Assembly: GCF_010093065.1 (NCBI RefSeq)
Contig: NZ_CP048113.1
Coordinates: 372,001-436,000, forward strand
Length of the DNA: 64,000 nucleotides
Direction of reading: 5' to 3'
Source of the DNA: Chitinophaga agri
Lineage (GTDB): Bacteria; Bacteroidota; Bacteroidia; Chitinophagales; Chitinophagaceae
Position 1 is the stretch's first letter. Every line of letters starts with the position of its first letter. Made by a program: the position numbers and the translations under genes. Under the pieces are notes generated by a model. That model ran no database searches. It was not told where the DNA came from and saw only the letters and a program-made list of their open reading frames with translations. Below, one piece after another: positions 45,927 to 55,120 of the stretch.

Positions 45927-47321
45927 CTATTTGGTATATCCAAGCCTCAGGATGATCGGGCTGGATACCGGCATTTGCTGTCTGGCCATGAAGTCGTAAA
46001 CTAACTGTATGTTGCCTTTCAGCTTGGCATTGATTTTATATTTTTTACTGATTCCGATAAGGGCGCTTGGTTTCCAGTTATTCCAGGCCTTCAGGTCATT
46101 TCCATTGCGAATGGTGGTGATGTATTTGGCCTCGGCTCCACCGTATACATAGAAAGAGCCTTTTAGCTTCCAGTCCAGGAAACTCCGCAGGCCGATGCCC
46201 TGATGCGAGAAGCGGATGTGGTTCCAGCCGGTACCCATACCCAGGGTGTAAGATACTCCAAGACCGGCACTGCTTCTACCGTTTAGCTTATATGCGGCCT
46301 GCCCGGCTATTTCTGTGCTGGAGGGAAAATACTGTGAGGTCTTTTGAAATTGGATATTCCCGCCCAATTCCAGCCGGTGAAGAAAGGTTTTGCTTTTAAA
46401 GGGATTGGGTTTGAAATCTGGTTCATCAGACATCGTGCTCATGTTGGGCAGTTTATCCTTGTATTTAGAAAACGCCTGTTGGGCATTGTCCATCAACTGA
46501 GAAACTGCCTGACGCGATGCCGGATTGTTGCCTACGCGCTGTCTGAGGGCTTCTTCTACCATCGCGCGGGTTTGAAGGCCTTCGATTTGGGCGGTTGCAC
46601 CTGTAGCTGGTAGACCCAATAGCCCGGAAAACTGGGAGTTCCGCTGCATAAAGTCTTTATAGATCTTGCTTTTGGACAATAGTTCCAGCGCTTTCTTTTC
46701 GGCCTTCTTTTTATCGCTCAGCAGGCTTTTATATTCTTTCACTTGCTGATTATAGTAGTAGGCATCTTTGCTGATTGCCTGGAGGTTTTTAGACAAACCA
46801 GTAAATTGGGCCAGCTGGGCTTTAAGCGCTTTTTGCTGCTCTTTGATGTATCGCTCAATCTGCGCAGCATTATCCAGTGATTGCTGCAAGGATTGAATGC
46901 CGCTGACAGCGCCTTGTAGCTTTTCTTTGCTGCCTTGCAGGAGTTCCTGATTGCCCCCAAGGAATTTTAAGGATGTGGCCATACTATCCAGCGCGGGTAC
47001 ATGCTGTTTGATACCTGGTGGCAATTGCAATTTTCCGGATTTCATGGCAGTTTTTAGGCCACGCAAACTGTCCAATCCTTTGCGGAATATGCCTTCGGCC
47101 TGTTCAGGGCTGATCTTTTTTACCTTTCGGTAGAGCTTTTCCTCCTGTCGCAGCAGCTTGCTGACTGCTTTTTCTGCACTGGCGTCAATACGGTTGGATA
47201 CTTTTTCAGATTTTTTCTCGATACTTCCAAGGTAGTTTTGAGGAAGGGCAAACAGGCTATCTTGCGCACTGGCCGGTAAACTAAACATAACGAATAGCCA
47301 TAAGCAATACAGATGCTTCAT
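45927..47321 (-). CDS. exported coiled-coil / beta-barrel protein, copy 2 (intact)
   Basis: 464 aa. Signal peptide MKHLYCLWLFVMFSLPASAQ, a long charged coiled coil (about 35-250; KAVSKLLRQEEKLYRKVKKI, LQGAVSGIQSLQQSLDNA, YYYNQQVKEYKSLLSDKKKA) and a C-terminal region of alternating beta strands (KTFLHRLELGGNIQF..RLGYTK) like a small outer-membrane beta-barrel. No known family named. The decayed duplicate at 27375 and small unknown genes around both suggest it belongs to a mobile or polymorphic locus. Predicted periplasm/outer membrane. Confidence 0.75.
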   Translation of the reverse strand: MKHLYCLWLFVMFSLPASAQDSLFALPQNYLGSIEKKSEKVSNRIDASAEKAVSKLLRQEEKLYRKVKKISPEQAEGIFRKGLDSLRGLKTAMKSGKLQLPPGIKQHVPALDSMATSLKFLGGNQELLQGSKEKLQGAVSGIQSLQQSLDNAAQIERYIKEQQKALKAQLAQFTGLSKNLQAISKDAYYYNQQVKEYKSLLSDKKKAEKKALELLSKSKIYKDFMQRNSQFSGLLGLPATGATAQIEGLQTRAMVEEALRQRVGNNPASRQAVSQLMDNAQQAFSKYKDKLPNMSTMSDEPDFKPNPFKSKTFLHRLELGGNIQFQKTSQYFPSSTEIAGQAAYKLNGRSSAGLGVSYTLGMGTGWNHIRFSHQGIGLRSFLDWKLKGSFYVYGGAEAKYITTIRNGNDLKAWNNWKPSALIGISKKYKINAKLKGNIQLVYDFMARQQMPVSSPIILRLGYTK

Positions 47322-47561
47322 GTGTAATGATTTGTACAGGGTAATGAATGTTACGGTTTATTGAGTGCTATAATGGGCAGTATCTGGGGCTCCACTTATA
47401 GGTATCGGGCTAAACTGTTCAAGTTAATAATGACAATTTTTTGCTTCACTAAGATAGGACAGCTTTTTGAGAAAATCGAATTTTTCCTGGTCGCGTAAAG
47501 GTTTTTGTATGACAGTGATCTACCAGATCCTTTCATCACGACGTATTTGAAAAGTGAATAG
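47322..47561. other. intergenic region with a short protein-like remnant
   Basis: 240 bp. On the minus strand at 47425-47514 a short frame reads ITVIQKPLRDQEKFDFLKKL then SYLSEAKNCHY and stop, without a start codon. It looks like the tail of a lost small gene. Confidence 0.3.
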
Positions 47562-47813
47562 CTACATATTATTCACTAATTGTCCCTTATACCAGGCTTC
47601 AAACTTATTTCTTTCTGCAAAAATGGTGATTGTAGGCAACTCATTCATACTTCCAACCGCGATATTCATACTAAATTCGTCAATGCCAGCTACTTCATCA
47701 AGAACCAAAAGTTGAAGATCCTCTTTGGATGGTAGGTTGAAAACATCACCTATAGGCTCGAATGCAATCATCATGTCTGCTTCTGTAGTATTTGATAATT
47801 TGATTTTTTTCAT
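47562..47813 (-). CDS. small hypothetical protein
   Basis: 83 aa from ATG 47813 (MKKIKLSNTTEADMMIAFEP); ten further codons upstream are unlikely. Acidic alpha/beta protein with LVLDEVAGIDEFSMNIAVGS and a C-terminal FAERNKFEAWYKGQL. Not recognised. Position next to the duplicated coiled-coil gene is compatible with a small cytosolic partner or immunity protein, without direct evidence. Confidence 0.5.
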   Translation of the reverse strand: MKKIKLSNTTEADMMIAFEPIGDVFNLPSKEDLQLLVLDEVAGIDEFSMNIAVGSMNELPTITIFAERNKFEAWYKGQLVNNM

Positions 47814-47858
47814 AATTAATCGAATAATGTAAGTATTGTTCAATAAGGCAATAACAAA

Positions 47859-47984
47859 ATGGAAGATGTTGCATTACCCGTGTTAGAAAACGAATGGAAT
47901 GAAAAGATGTTGATTGAAACAGGAGCTAATTTCGCCCAATGCTGTGGTAAATGCAAGCATCCGGGTAGGGAGAATCAGGAATAA
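47859..47984 (+). CDS. possible small ORF, 41 aa
   Basis: ATG-initiated frame MEDVALPVLENEWNEKMLIE followed by TGANFAQCCGKCKHPG and RENQE. The CCGKC cluster is suggestive of metal binding, and after the stop the same frame continues open for 45 codons. No homologue recognised; may be a fragment. Confidence 0.25.
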   Translation: MEDVALPVLENEWNEKMLIETGANFAQCCGKCKHPGRENQE

Positions 47985-48115
47985 GTACTTCCAGTATCTT
48001 TTCACCTGTATCATCGCATTGCAGCATTTAAGGGTAAGGAAGGGGATAATTACAGTAAAGGTAAAGGAAGCCCGGGCAATGCACACCGCCGGAAATCAAC
48101 CATTAGTCGGGCACA

Positions 48116-48466
48116 TTACGCCCATTCCTGATTCCCCGAAAGGTTAGGCTCGAAACGCAGGTTTTGCTGCATCACGGCAATATGGCTCAACACCACATCA
48201 TTGAATAGCGTTGCTTCCAGCATATCTCCGCAATGACAGTTAGTGCTGGCATCAGCCAGCAGCCGCTTCACTGAATGACGTACGGTCTTCGCTGGCTGCT
48301 TTTTCAGGATGGCTTTCAGCTTCTGTGTCACGTTGCCTGGTGTTGTATGTAGTAAGTGAAGATCTGATAGTATCCTGCTGGCCTGCCGGCTACCAATGAT
48401 CACTTCATTAAGGAATATAAGCAGCTTGTCTTGTATGGAGTTGTCGTTATCTAAAAAGTTGGTCAT
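48116..48466 (-). CDS. hypothetical protein, helical
   Basis: 116 aa, unrecognised. Helical and basic in the middle (VTQKLKAILKKQPAKTVRHSVKRLLADAS) with two cysteines in NCHCGDML. No signal peptide or membrane segment. Stands alone between small genes. Confidence 0.45.
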   Translation of the reverse strand: MTNFLDNDNSIQDKLLIFLNEVIIGSRQASRILSDLHLLHTTPGNVTQKLKAILKKQPAKTVRHSVKRLLADASTNCHCGDMLEATLFNDVVLSHIAVMQQNLRFEPNLSGNQEWA

Positions 48467-48595
48467 GTCTTTAAACTTTATACTGATCTAATGACAATCG
48501 CATGCATCATGCGTTACATGGGGTGTACAGCAAGTTACGAAAAGGGAGAGAACGCGCATTCCAACTTTTGTGTGAGAAGACCACAGTTGTTGCGC

Positions 48596-49066
48596 TTATT
48601 GATTTACAAACCAGGGTATTTCGCCGTAGTAGGTATCTAAATTATCATAATCCCCACCCTCCAGATACTGCAACGCCCTGCCGGCTTCTTCGCCGGTTTG
48701 TGTTTTCAGATAGGCGATGGTCTCCTGTATGCCGGCAAAGGGAATCAGTTGCCCGTCGACGTAACAGTAGGTATCGAAATCAATTCTTTTTGCCTCCCAG
48801 ACCCTCATACAGTCTTCCACTTGTTGGTGTTTTCCCAGTAGGTAACAGGCCAGCATGAGGCTAGCACCTGAAATGTCCTCATCCGGGTCTTTCCTCAGCT
48901 CAGACAGGGTGCGTAGCAGTTCCAGTACAAACGGCCTGTTTTGATGCTGATTGAAATAGTGTATCATCTCTATCCGTAAGTCTGTGTCGTCGTTGACTTC
49001 CTGTATCGTTTCCCTGGAGATCCTGCCGGTCTGCGCCAGTTCCTGTATGATATCTTCGGTTTTCAT
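48596..49066 (-). CDS. hypothetical protein, alpha-helical repeat-like
   Basis: 156 aa, soluble, acidic, mostly helical (IIQELAQTGRISRETIQEVN, RPFVLELLRTLSELRKDPDED, ASLMLACYLLGKHQQVEDCM). HEAT-like spacing but no firm family. Base composition returns to core-like values here, marking the island's right side. Confidence 0.6.
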   Translation of the reverse strand: MKTEDIIQELAQTGRISRETIQEVNDDTDLRIEMIHYFNQHQNRPFVLELLRTLSELRKDPDEDISGASLMLACYLLGKHQQVEDCMRVWEAKRIDFDTYCYVDGQLIPFAGIQETIAYLKTQTGEEAGRALQYLEGGDYDNLDTYYGEIPWFVNQ

Positions 49067-49150
49067 TTGTCGGATCGTGCTTTATTTAATAGGAGTAAAG
49101 GTCTTTAGCATTGGTAGGGTTCATGTGCCCACCGGTGAACCCAACACAAA

Positions 49151-49186
49151 CGCCCTTACACATCGCCATCGCTATGCATAAGGGCG
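49151..49186. terminator. terminator hairpin after MFS gene
   Basis: CGCCCTTA pairs with TAAGGGCG across about 20 nt, followed on the plus strand by CTTTTT. It lies 18 bp beyond the MFS gene stop (minus strand). Confidence 0.6.
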
Positions 49187-49203
49187 CTTTTTATCAGCAC
49201 CGA

Positions 49204-50475
49204 CTATGCAGTGGCCAGTTGCCTGGTTTTTCTTGATCTCATATACACCACCAGGCACGTGAATGCAATGATCAGAATAACCGGTAGTATCAGCGTCACC
49301 TGCAGTACTTCCGGGCCTGCGAGGTTCCTTGCTGCTGCCAGCGCAGCCGCTTCAGGCGTTCCCTCCACGGCCGTCGAATAGGTTTGCAGGGTAGCGCCTG
49401 CCGGAAGATGTTTTACAATGAGCCCATCATAAAATCCGCCCATGAACATCGTGTAGATAGATACTGCAAACATGCCTGCTCCTCCCATCAGGTTAAGCCC
49501 CAGTGCGCCGGACTGCGGGATGTTCTCCGCCACAAACCCGATCATGGTAGGCCAGAAGTAACATACGCCAATACCAAAGATCACCGCAGCAAAGAATACC
49601 GAACTTCCTGTAAAGGTGCTCAGCATATAAAGCCCTGCCGCAGCAAATATAGCTGAGAACAACAATACACCCTGTGGCGCCAGTTTCTTAACTATTGGCT
49701 TGGCAAAAGCCCTGCCCACCACCATGATGCCTGTCGTCAGCGTAAGCAGGAGCAGGGCATTACTGGTCACATTTTTTAGTAACATACCTATCCACTGACC
49801 TGTGAACAGTTCTGTAATGGCTGTCATCAGCATACAAACAAGCATGAAGAGGAACAGCGGCGAAAGCACGGCTCTGTACATGTCTCCGCTGGAGTAACCG
49901 GACGAGACCCTTTCGGTAGGGGGAAAATCAAGTTTTGAAAACAGGAAGCCATAGACAGCGGTCGGGATCAGCATGGTCGCTACCTGCAATTGCCAGCCCA
50001 GATTCAGTTTAAGGAACAGGGTCACGATTAACGTACCAATGACGATACCGCCCGGGAACCAGAGATGGAAATAATTCAGCCGGGTGGTCTTTTCCTTTGG
50101 ATACAATGTAGCCACCAGCGGATTACACGCTGCTTCTACCGTACCATTGGCAATACCGATCAGCAGCGTAGAGAAGAAAAGCGCCCAGTAACCCTGTGCA
50201 AAGATCGTGAGTACAATGCCCGTCAGGTGAAAAAGAAAAGCACCTACAAGCAGGCGTTTCATACCAATAATGTCAACGATCATTCCGCCGATCACGATCG
50301 CCAGTGGAAATCCCCAGAACGCAGTCGCAGTAATAGTACCCAGCTGCGTTGCATTCAGGTTAAAATCTAACCCTAACTGGGTCATCATGCCGGCCCGGAT
50401 GCCGAAGGAGAGAGAGGTCACTAATAAAGCCAGGCAGCTCGCCCAGAACAGCTTGTTCGTTTGGATGTTTTGCAT
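49204..50475 (-). CDS. MFS transporter (sugar permease-like)
   Basis: 423 aa from the Met at 50475 (MQNIQTNKLFWASCLALLV); the open frame extends 13 codons further. Twelve membrane segments. The MFS A-like loop is GGMIVDIIGMKRLLVGAFL, with NGTVEAACNPLVATLYPKEKTTRLNYFHLWFPGG typical of the FucP/NanT-like fucose or hexose permease branch (FHLWFPGG). Probably proton-linked uptake of a sugar. Monocistronic. Confidence 0.85.
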   Translation of the reverse strand: MQNIQTNKLFWASCLALLVTSLSFGIRAGMMTQLGLDFNLNATQLGTITATAFWGFPLAIVIGGMIVDIIGMKRLLVGAFLFHLTGIVLTIFAQGYWALFFSTLLIGIANGTVEAACNPLVATLYPKEKTTRLNYFHLWFPGGIVIGTLIVTLFLKLNLGWQLQVATMLIPTAVYGFLFSKLDFPPTERVSSGYSSGDMYRAVLSPLFLFMLVCMLMTAITELFTGQWIGMLLKNVTSNALLLLTLTTGIMVVGRAFAKPIVKKLAPQGVLLFSAIFAAAGLYMLSTFTGSSVFFAAVIFGIGVCYFWPTMIGFVAENIPQSGALGLNLMGGAGMFAVSIYTMFMGGFYDGLIVKHLPAGATLQTYSTAVEGTPEAAALAAARNLAGPEVLQVTLILPVILIIAFTCLVVYMRSRKTRQLATA

Positions 50476-50766
50476 ATACGTGGTTTTGGACAGTAAAAAT
50501 TTCTGTTGTAGCATGCCGCCCCTTCCTTATCGGCGGATGCCACATTTTATCCTTCTGTTATGGTTTGATCAAAAAGCGTTTTGCTGGCTGTTTGCCGGTA
50601 TATCCCGGAATTTTGCGATATAAATTGGACATTGGTTCGCATCAGTGCCCGTGAAGTATTAAAATACAAAAATAAATAGAATTTTTATGATATTTAATGG
50701 GGAAGCAGGGGATTGTCTGACGCCCTGCTCCCGTATCACATTTCCTTTATCTTAGGCCAACAGCCA

Positions 50767-50928
50767 ATGAAAAGATTCATTCACTTCTTTACAGGTGCCC
50801 TCTTCGGTGGATGCATCGTTTACCTATACTTTTTCTTTTTCTCGCCGGAGTACCGCCAGAAAAGACAACGAGATACCTGGAACAGAAGGTTGAAAGAATG
50901 CAAATCCGCTATGACAAAGCCGAGCTGA
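50767..50928 (+). CDS. small single-TM protein
   Basis: 53 aa from ATG 50767. One hydrophobic segment (FIHFFTGALFGGCIVYLYFFFF) and a basic tail (YRQKRQRDTWNRRLKECKS), resembling small YtxH-like Bacteroidota membrane proteins. Function unknown. The longer frame from 50713 is less likely. Confidence 0.5.
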   Translation: MKRFIHFFTGALFGGCIVYLYFFFFSPEYRQKRQRDTWNRRLKECKSAMTKPS

Positions 50929-51226
50929 AATTTTTTATGAATAAGTAATTGTACAGCAGTATGATGTGTGCCGGGCGACGTCCGGTCCTCCCATCAGCAT
51001 AGCATCCGCTCCTGATCTTCTCTCCAATGACTGAGCTACCTGTATACTAATGGTTTACCAGGCATCAGGTCTTCATATTTTTGCATTACTAAAAGGTCAG
51101 TTACATATCATTTGTATATCCTCCGGATATTGAAGTGATAATTAAGTGATGTATTAGTACTCATTGAGACTGGAGATCAGAATAATACTAAGTACCTTTG
51201 TCATCATTACCTCAAAATTGACTATT
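50929..51226. other. intergenic region, nothing recognised
   Basis: About 300 bp without an ORF or RNA I can support. Confidence 0.4.
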
Positions 51227-51766
51227 ATGGCCATTGTTAAAGACAATATCCTGTTACAGCTCGTCCGGGGCTCGATCGGCAGACAACTCACCATCTACGA
51301 ACGGAATGGGCAGATCATTATGGCGAAGAAACGCCGCCCCTCCAGTAAAAAACCCACACAAAAACAGCTGGAAGCCAGACATAAAATGCGTATCGCGGCG
51401 GATTTAGCCCGGGATATGATGAACGATCCTGAGATCAAGGCCTATTATGCCTCGCTGGCCGGACCAGGCCAGAATGCCTATAATATGGCGGTAAAGGATG
51501 CCTATCGCTCCCCTGAAGTGCAAAATATTCGCCTGGAAGACGCGGAAGTGATAGTCACGGCGAAGGACGAATTCCGCGTAGCGGCTGTGACCGTGCAGGT
51601 GACCGATGCGGATGGTGTGGTACGTGAGAAAGGACCGGCTATTTTAGGCCGTAACGGCGTAGACTGGTATTATAAGGCCGCAATGCTGCCTGCCGGTGGT
51701 AAGATCACGATAGCGGTTGCCGATCTGCCGGGGAAGGTGACCGTAAAAGAATTACTGCTAATGTAA
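51227..51766 (+). CDS. hypothetical protein (DUF6266-like N terminus)
   Basis: 179 aa from ATG 51227. The start MAIVKDNILLQLVRGSIGRQLTIYERNGQII followed by KPTQKQLEARHKMRIAADLARDMM has the feel of Bacteroidota DUF6266 proteins (short beta start with Arg-x-Gly, then KPT--Q---R--F--A). The C-terminal half is beta-rich (VQVTDADGVVREKGPAILG). Role unknown. Assignment is a resemblance only. Confidence 0.5.
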   Translation: MAIVKDNILLQLVRGSIGRQLTIYERNGQIIMAKKRRPSSKKPTQKQLEARHKMRIAADLARDMMNDPEIKAYYASLAGPGQNAYNMAVKDAYRSPEVQNIRLEDAEVIVTAKDEFRVAAVTVQVTDADGVVREKGPAILGRNGVDWYYKAAMLPAGGKITIAVADLPGKVTVKELLLM

Positions 51767-52026
51767 CAGCTGTCCCTATATATTGCTGGTAGTTACCCCT
51801 GCATACGATAGACGTTGCCCCGGCAATGTGCGGCATCGTCATGCCTGCCGCAAGGTCAGGCTAAACTGGTTAACCTTTTTCTCTTTTTACTGTTATTAAG
51901 CAGGAAATCCCCGCCCTCAGACCATTAACTCGGGAATGACTGCTGCATAAAGGGCAGAAGGTATCCACGTATACAACCATCTGCTACTGATTTCTTATTT
52001 CTTCACCAATACAGTAAAACTACATC

Positions 52027-52971
52027 ATGAAAAGGATTGTATTAATCGGTAACAAGTCCTGGGAAGTAGAGCCTATCCTGAATGCCCTGCTGAATGTAAG
52101 GGTCCGGCCGCAGACGCTTCCAGATCCGACACAGCTGCATTACCCCTGGACCTTCCCTCAAGGTGCCGCAAAGCCCCGCGCTGTATGGGACACTTTCAAA
52201 CAAGCCACCGTTGAACTATGGTGTATACAGGATATCATGGATGCAAAATGGAATCCCTCCAGTTCACAGGGTAAGCACGCGTGCCTGCCCAGGATCCTCG
52301 ATTACAGTAAGCAGCATCCGGATCTGGTCGTCGCACTGGGCACAGCTGCACTCGGACTTAATGGTAGTAATAACAACGGGTGCGTTGTAATGGGCAGTAA
52401 TATCTTCATCCACAATTATCATCCGAACGGAGAGAATCCGGAAAGTGTATGGGATGATCCTGCGCACTTTGAAAACGTACTGACATCGACCGTGAACCCG
52501 GCTGTTTTCCAGCTGGATAGTAATACTGTTCAGTTAATAGAGCAACGTTTGCTGAAGCCTTATCTGAATCCTTCTGATAATATCAGTGTGATCTCCAATA
52601 AAGATAATATAGGCGTAAGTGTGGTGAATATCACCAATTACGCCGACTACCAGTACTCCGACGAAAGTGGACTTAAAACACTGGCAGAGACGGGTAATAC
52701 ACTGCCGGTAGGCTCCGTGGAAACCACGCACGGCGTAATACGCTTAATGTGTGATGCACCGTTCCTGTTCATATCCGGTATTACCGACCGGGTCGGACAC
52801 TTTGCAGATGACGTGGATGGTAAAGATGCAAATGGTAACGTTAAAACAGAAGCACAGAACTTTACCGCTGCGTTCAATATTGGCGTGTGCCTGAGCTATG
52901 TCATCCCTGCACTTGTTACGCAGGTAGCACAGCAGCATGCTACTCCATCCAGGATGACGGAACAAGTGTAA
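52027..52971 (+). CDS. nucleoside phosphorylase superfamily-like protein
   Basis: 314 aa, no signal peptide. LVVALGTAALGLNG..GCVVMGSNIFIHNYHP and the C-terminal VETTHGVIRLMCDAPFLFISGITDRVGHFADDV..QNFTAAFNIGVCLSYVIPAL follow the phosphorylase fold of MTA/SAH nucleosidases and PNPs (Asp in GITDR standing for the GISD catalytic Asp). The N terminus has KRIVLIGNKSWEVEPILNALL. It may cleave or only bind a nucleoside; substrate unknown. Alone between two terminators. Confidence 0.6.
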   Translation: MKRIVLIGNKSWEVEPILNALLNVRVRPQTLPDPTQLHYPWTFPQGAAKPRAVWDTFKQATVELWCIQDIMDAKWNPSSSQGKHACLPRILDYSKQHPDLVVALGTAALGLNGSNNNGCVVMGSNIFIHNYHPNGENPESVWDDPAHFENVLTSTVNPAVFQLDSNTVQLIEQRLLKPYLNPSDNISVISNKDNIGVSVVNITNYADYQYSDESGLKTLAETGNTLPVGSVETTHGVIRLMCDAPFLFISGITDRVGHFADDVDGKDANGNVKTEAQNFTAAFNIGVCLSYVIPALVTQVAQQHATPSRMTEQV

Positions 52972-52990
52972 GTGTATCAGACGGTATGAT

Positions 52991-53026
52991 AAAGCCCACC
53001 TGTCTTTATAAGGTCAGGTGGGCTTT
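52991..53026. terminator. bidirectional terminator
   Basis: AAAGCCCACCTG pairs with CAGGTGGGCTTT; it lies between converging genes. Confidence 0.88.
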
Positions 53027-53062
53027 CCTGTTATTATTTCACCGATTTGGTTCATCAGCGGA

Positions 53063-54184
53063 CTACTGAAAGCCTTTTAGATTCCTTTCACGGATCGCCT
53101 CTTCCGTTCTGGGTACAAGGGACGCCAGTCCTGATTGTACCGCTTCTTCCTGCACGGCTTCAATGAACGGACGCAGGTCTTTATTATAATCCTGGAACGC
53201 CTTTTCGAAATTGCCCTGATGTCGTTGCATCGCATCTGCTAATGCAGCTGCTCCATCGATAGCGAGAGAGCCACCCATCCCGGCAGCTGGCGAAGCGCAA
53301 TAGCCTGCATCACCCACTAATGCTATCCTGCCTTTTGTCCAGGAAGGCATTTTTATCTGACACAATTTGTCAAAGTAGAAGGGCTCACTATTCATGATTT
53401 CAGCAAGCAGTTCGGTTGTTCTCCAGCTTTCTCCTTCAAACTGTTCGCGTATAATTCTTTTCTGTTGTGCATGATCCCGGTAGTCATAGGGGATCTCTTC
53501 ATCTGAACGGAATCCGAAAATGATATCGGTCTTGTTATTGTAAGCGTTCAGCATGATGGCCTTGTCCGGTACATTATATAGCTGTGCCGTATTCTCCCTG
53601 ATCAGTAATTTATTGACTATCGTGATGGAGAAGTATTGTCCCAGGAAATGGGCGTATGCAGCCTCATTCCCGAAGCACATTCGTCTTACGGCAGAGTGTA
53701 TGCCGTCGCAACCAAAGACCAGGCTGAATGACTGCTGCTCGCCATTTCTGAATGTTACCAGCACCCCGTCGTTTGTTTCGTGGATGGAAGTGATGCTGTT
53801 GCTGAACATAAGGGTGACATCGGCTTTTACGGTATCAAAGAGCATGTTAAGTAAGACATTCCTTTCAATCTCATAGTCGTCATCCGGCATCGGTTCTCCG
53901 GCTTGCCTCAGTTGCATCGATCCTTCGGTAATGTTGTCAGCGTTCTTGAACTCCCACAGGTCGATGTGTAGCCTGTTCGCCTTTATCGCCTCAAAAAGCC
54001 CCATTCGCTGCACGATCCCGATCGTATTTCCCCGTATATTGACAGGTGTGCCGCCCAGTTTTAGTCCGGGTGAGATCTCCACTATTGTTACATCGTATCC
54101 CATTTGATTCATCCAGAAAGCGGTGGATAGTCCGGCAAAGCTGGCACCTGAGATGAGCACTTTCTCTCCTTTTGATATATTCAT
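53063..54184 (-). CDS. FAD-dependent monooxygenase (TetX-like)
   Basis: 373 aa. N-terminal dinucleotide fold VLISGASFAGLSTAFWMNQMGYDVTIVE, the middle FGCDGIHSAVRR (DG motif) and the second FAD motif GRIALVGDAGYCASPAAGMGGSLAIDGAAALADA define a class A flavoprotein hydroxylase of the TetX/PHBH type. Such enzymes use NAD(P)H and oxygen to hydroxylate aromatics or antibiotics. The divergent-to-tandem AraC regulator at 54263 lies directly upstream in the same direction, 78 bp away, and may control it. Confidence 0.9.
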   Translation of the reverse strand: MNISKGEKVLISGASFAGLSTAFWMNQMGYDVTIVEISPGLKLGGTPVNIRGNTIGIVQRMGLFEAIKANRLHIDLWEFKNADNITEGSMQLRQAGEPMPDDDYEIERNVLLNMLFDTVKADVTLMFSNSITSIHETNDGVLVTFRNGEQQSFSLVFGCDGIHSAVRRMCFGNEAAYAHFLGQYFSITIVNKLLIRENTAQLYNVPDKAIMLNAYNNKTDIIFGFRSDEEIPYDYRDHAQQKRIIREQFEGESWRTTELLAEIMNSEPFYFDKLCQIKMPSWTKGRIALVGDAGYCASPAAGMGGSLAIDGAAALADAMQRHQGNFEKAFQDYNKDLRPFIEAVQEEAVQSGLASLVPRTEEAIRERNLKGFQ

Positions 54185-54262
54185 TTGTTGCTGTTTTATT
54201 GCAGCAGCAAATGAACAACCAGCGCATGGGTTATAAAATAGTGAACCGGTGTATGTATTGGA

Positions 54263-55120
54263 CTAATCGAGGTTTTTGTGCCTGAAGGATAAGGGCGGCA
54301 TGCCTGCGACCTTGGTGAACAGGCGGATAAAATAGGGATAGTCATCATACCCTAACCAGGAGGCGATCTCCTTTACCGACTTATCTGAATGATAGAGCAG
54401 TCGTTTGGCTTCCAGCACGACACGCTGTTGTATATGGTGAGAAACAGAGAAGCCGGTTGTATTTCTGACACATTCATTCAGGTAGGGGACTGAGAGGTTC
54501 AGTTGCCGGGCATAGGCAGCCGGTCTTTTATCAGCTGTATAATGGTGATCCAGGAGTTCCCGGAAGGCCTGCGTGACCGTTTCGGCTCTCGTTGGATGGT
54601 CAGTAGTTTTGGCGCGTTTTAAATATTGTGAGATGGTTAATGCGATGAGGGCGTTGCAGCTGTCTTTTAGCAGGGACTGATAAACGCTGTCCTGCGGCTG
54701 TTCTGAGAACTGGAGAAAAAGTGTTACTGCCTGGTAAAAAAGAGAGAACGTTTCCTTCCTTAATGGTAGCGGACCGCCAGGAGTGAGCTTCTCCAGTAGT
54801 TTCAGGTGTTCAGGATGAAGGTATTCATTGGTGATAGCCCAGCTACTAACGACCACATCTTTGAATGCCAGTATCCGATGTACCTGATCGGGGTGCATGT
54901 ACAGCAGGGACGATCTTTTGAGCCGGTGCCGCTGAAAGTCGATCTCGATGGTCATTGTACCGTTTTCCAGTAAAAAGAAGGAGTGACGGTCGTGACGATG
55001 TGCTTCTGCGACAATGTCGAAAATCGGCATGTCGTGGAGGGACATCCTTTCAATGGTGATACCTGAGTTGAAATTGTCTTCCAGGTAGTTTACAGGAATG
55101 GGTTTATTCGTTTTACGCAT
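54263..55120 (-). CDS. AraC-family transcriptional regulator
   Basis: 285 aa from Met at 55120. N-terminal cupin domain with AEAHRHDRHSFFLLENGTMTIEIDFQRH and LLYMHPDQVHRI; C-terminal AraC DNA-binding domain with PAAYARQLNLSVPYLNECVRNTTGFSVSHHIQQRVVLEAKRLL and VKEIASWLGYDDYPYFIRLFTKVAGMPPLSFR. Transcribed in the same direction as the FAD monooxygenase just downstream, so probably its regulator or operon partner. Its start overlaps the end of a 56-aa ORF. Confidence 0.9.
   Translation of the reverse strand: MRKTNKPIPVNYLEDNFNSGITIERMSLHDMPIFDIVAEAHRHDRHSFFLLENGTMTIEIDFQRHRLKRSSLLYMHPDQVHRILAFKDVVVSSWAITNEYLHPEHLKLLEKLTPGGPLPLRKETFSLFYQAVTLFLQFSEQPQDSVYQSLLKDSCNALIALTISQYLKRAKTTDHPTRAETVTQAFRELLDHHYTADKRPAAYARQLNLSVPYLNECVRNTTGFSVSHHIQQRVVLEAKRLLYHSDKSVKEIASWLGYDDYPYFIRLFTKVAGMPPLSFRHKNLD

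Noticed and set aside
50985..51050. Minus-strand sequence with GGTAGCTCAGT, a tRNA D-arm-like word
   Set aside because: No T-arm, acceptor pairing or anticodon stem can be formed around it; the word alone is chance or deep decay.
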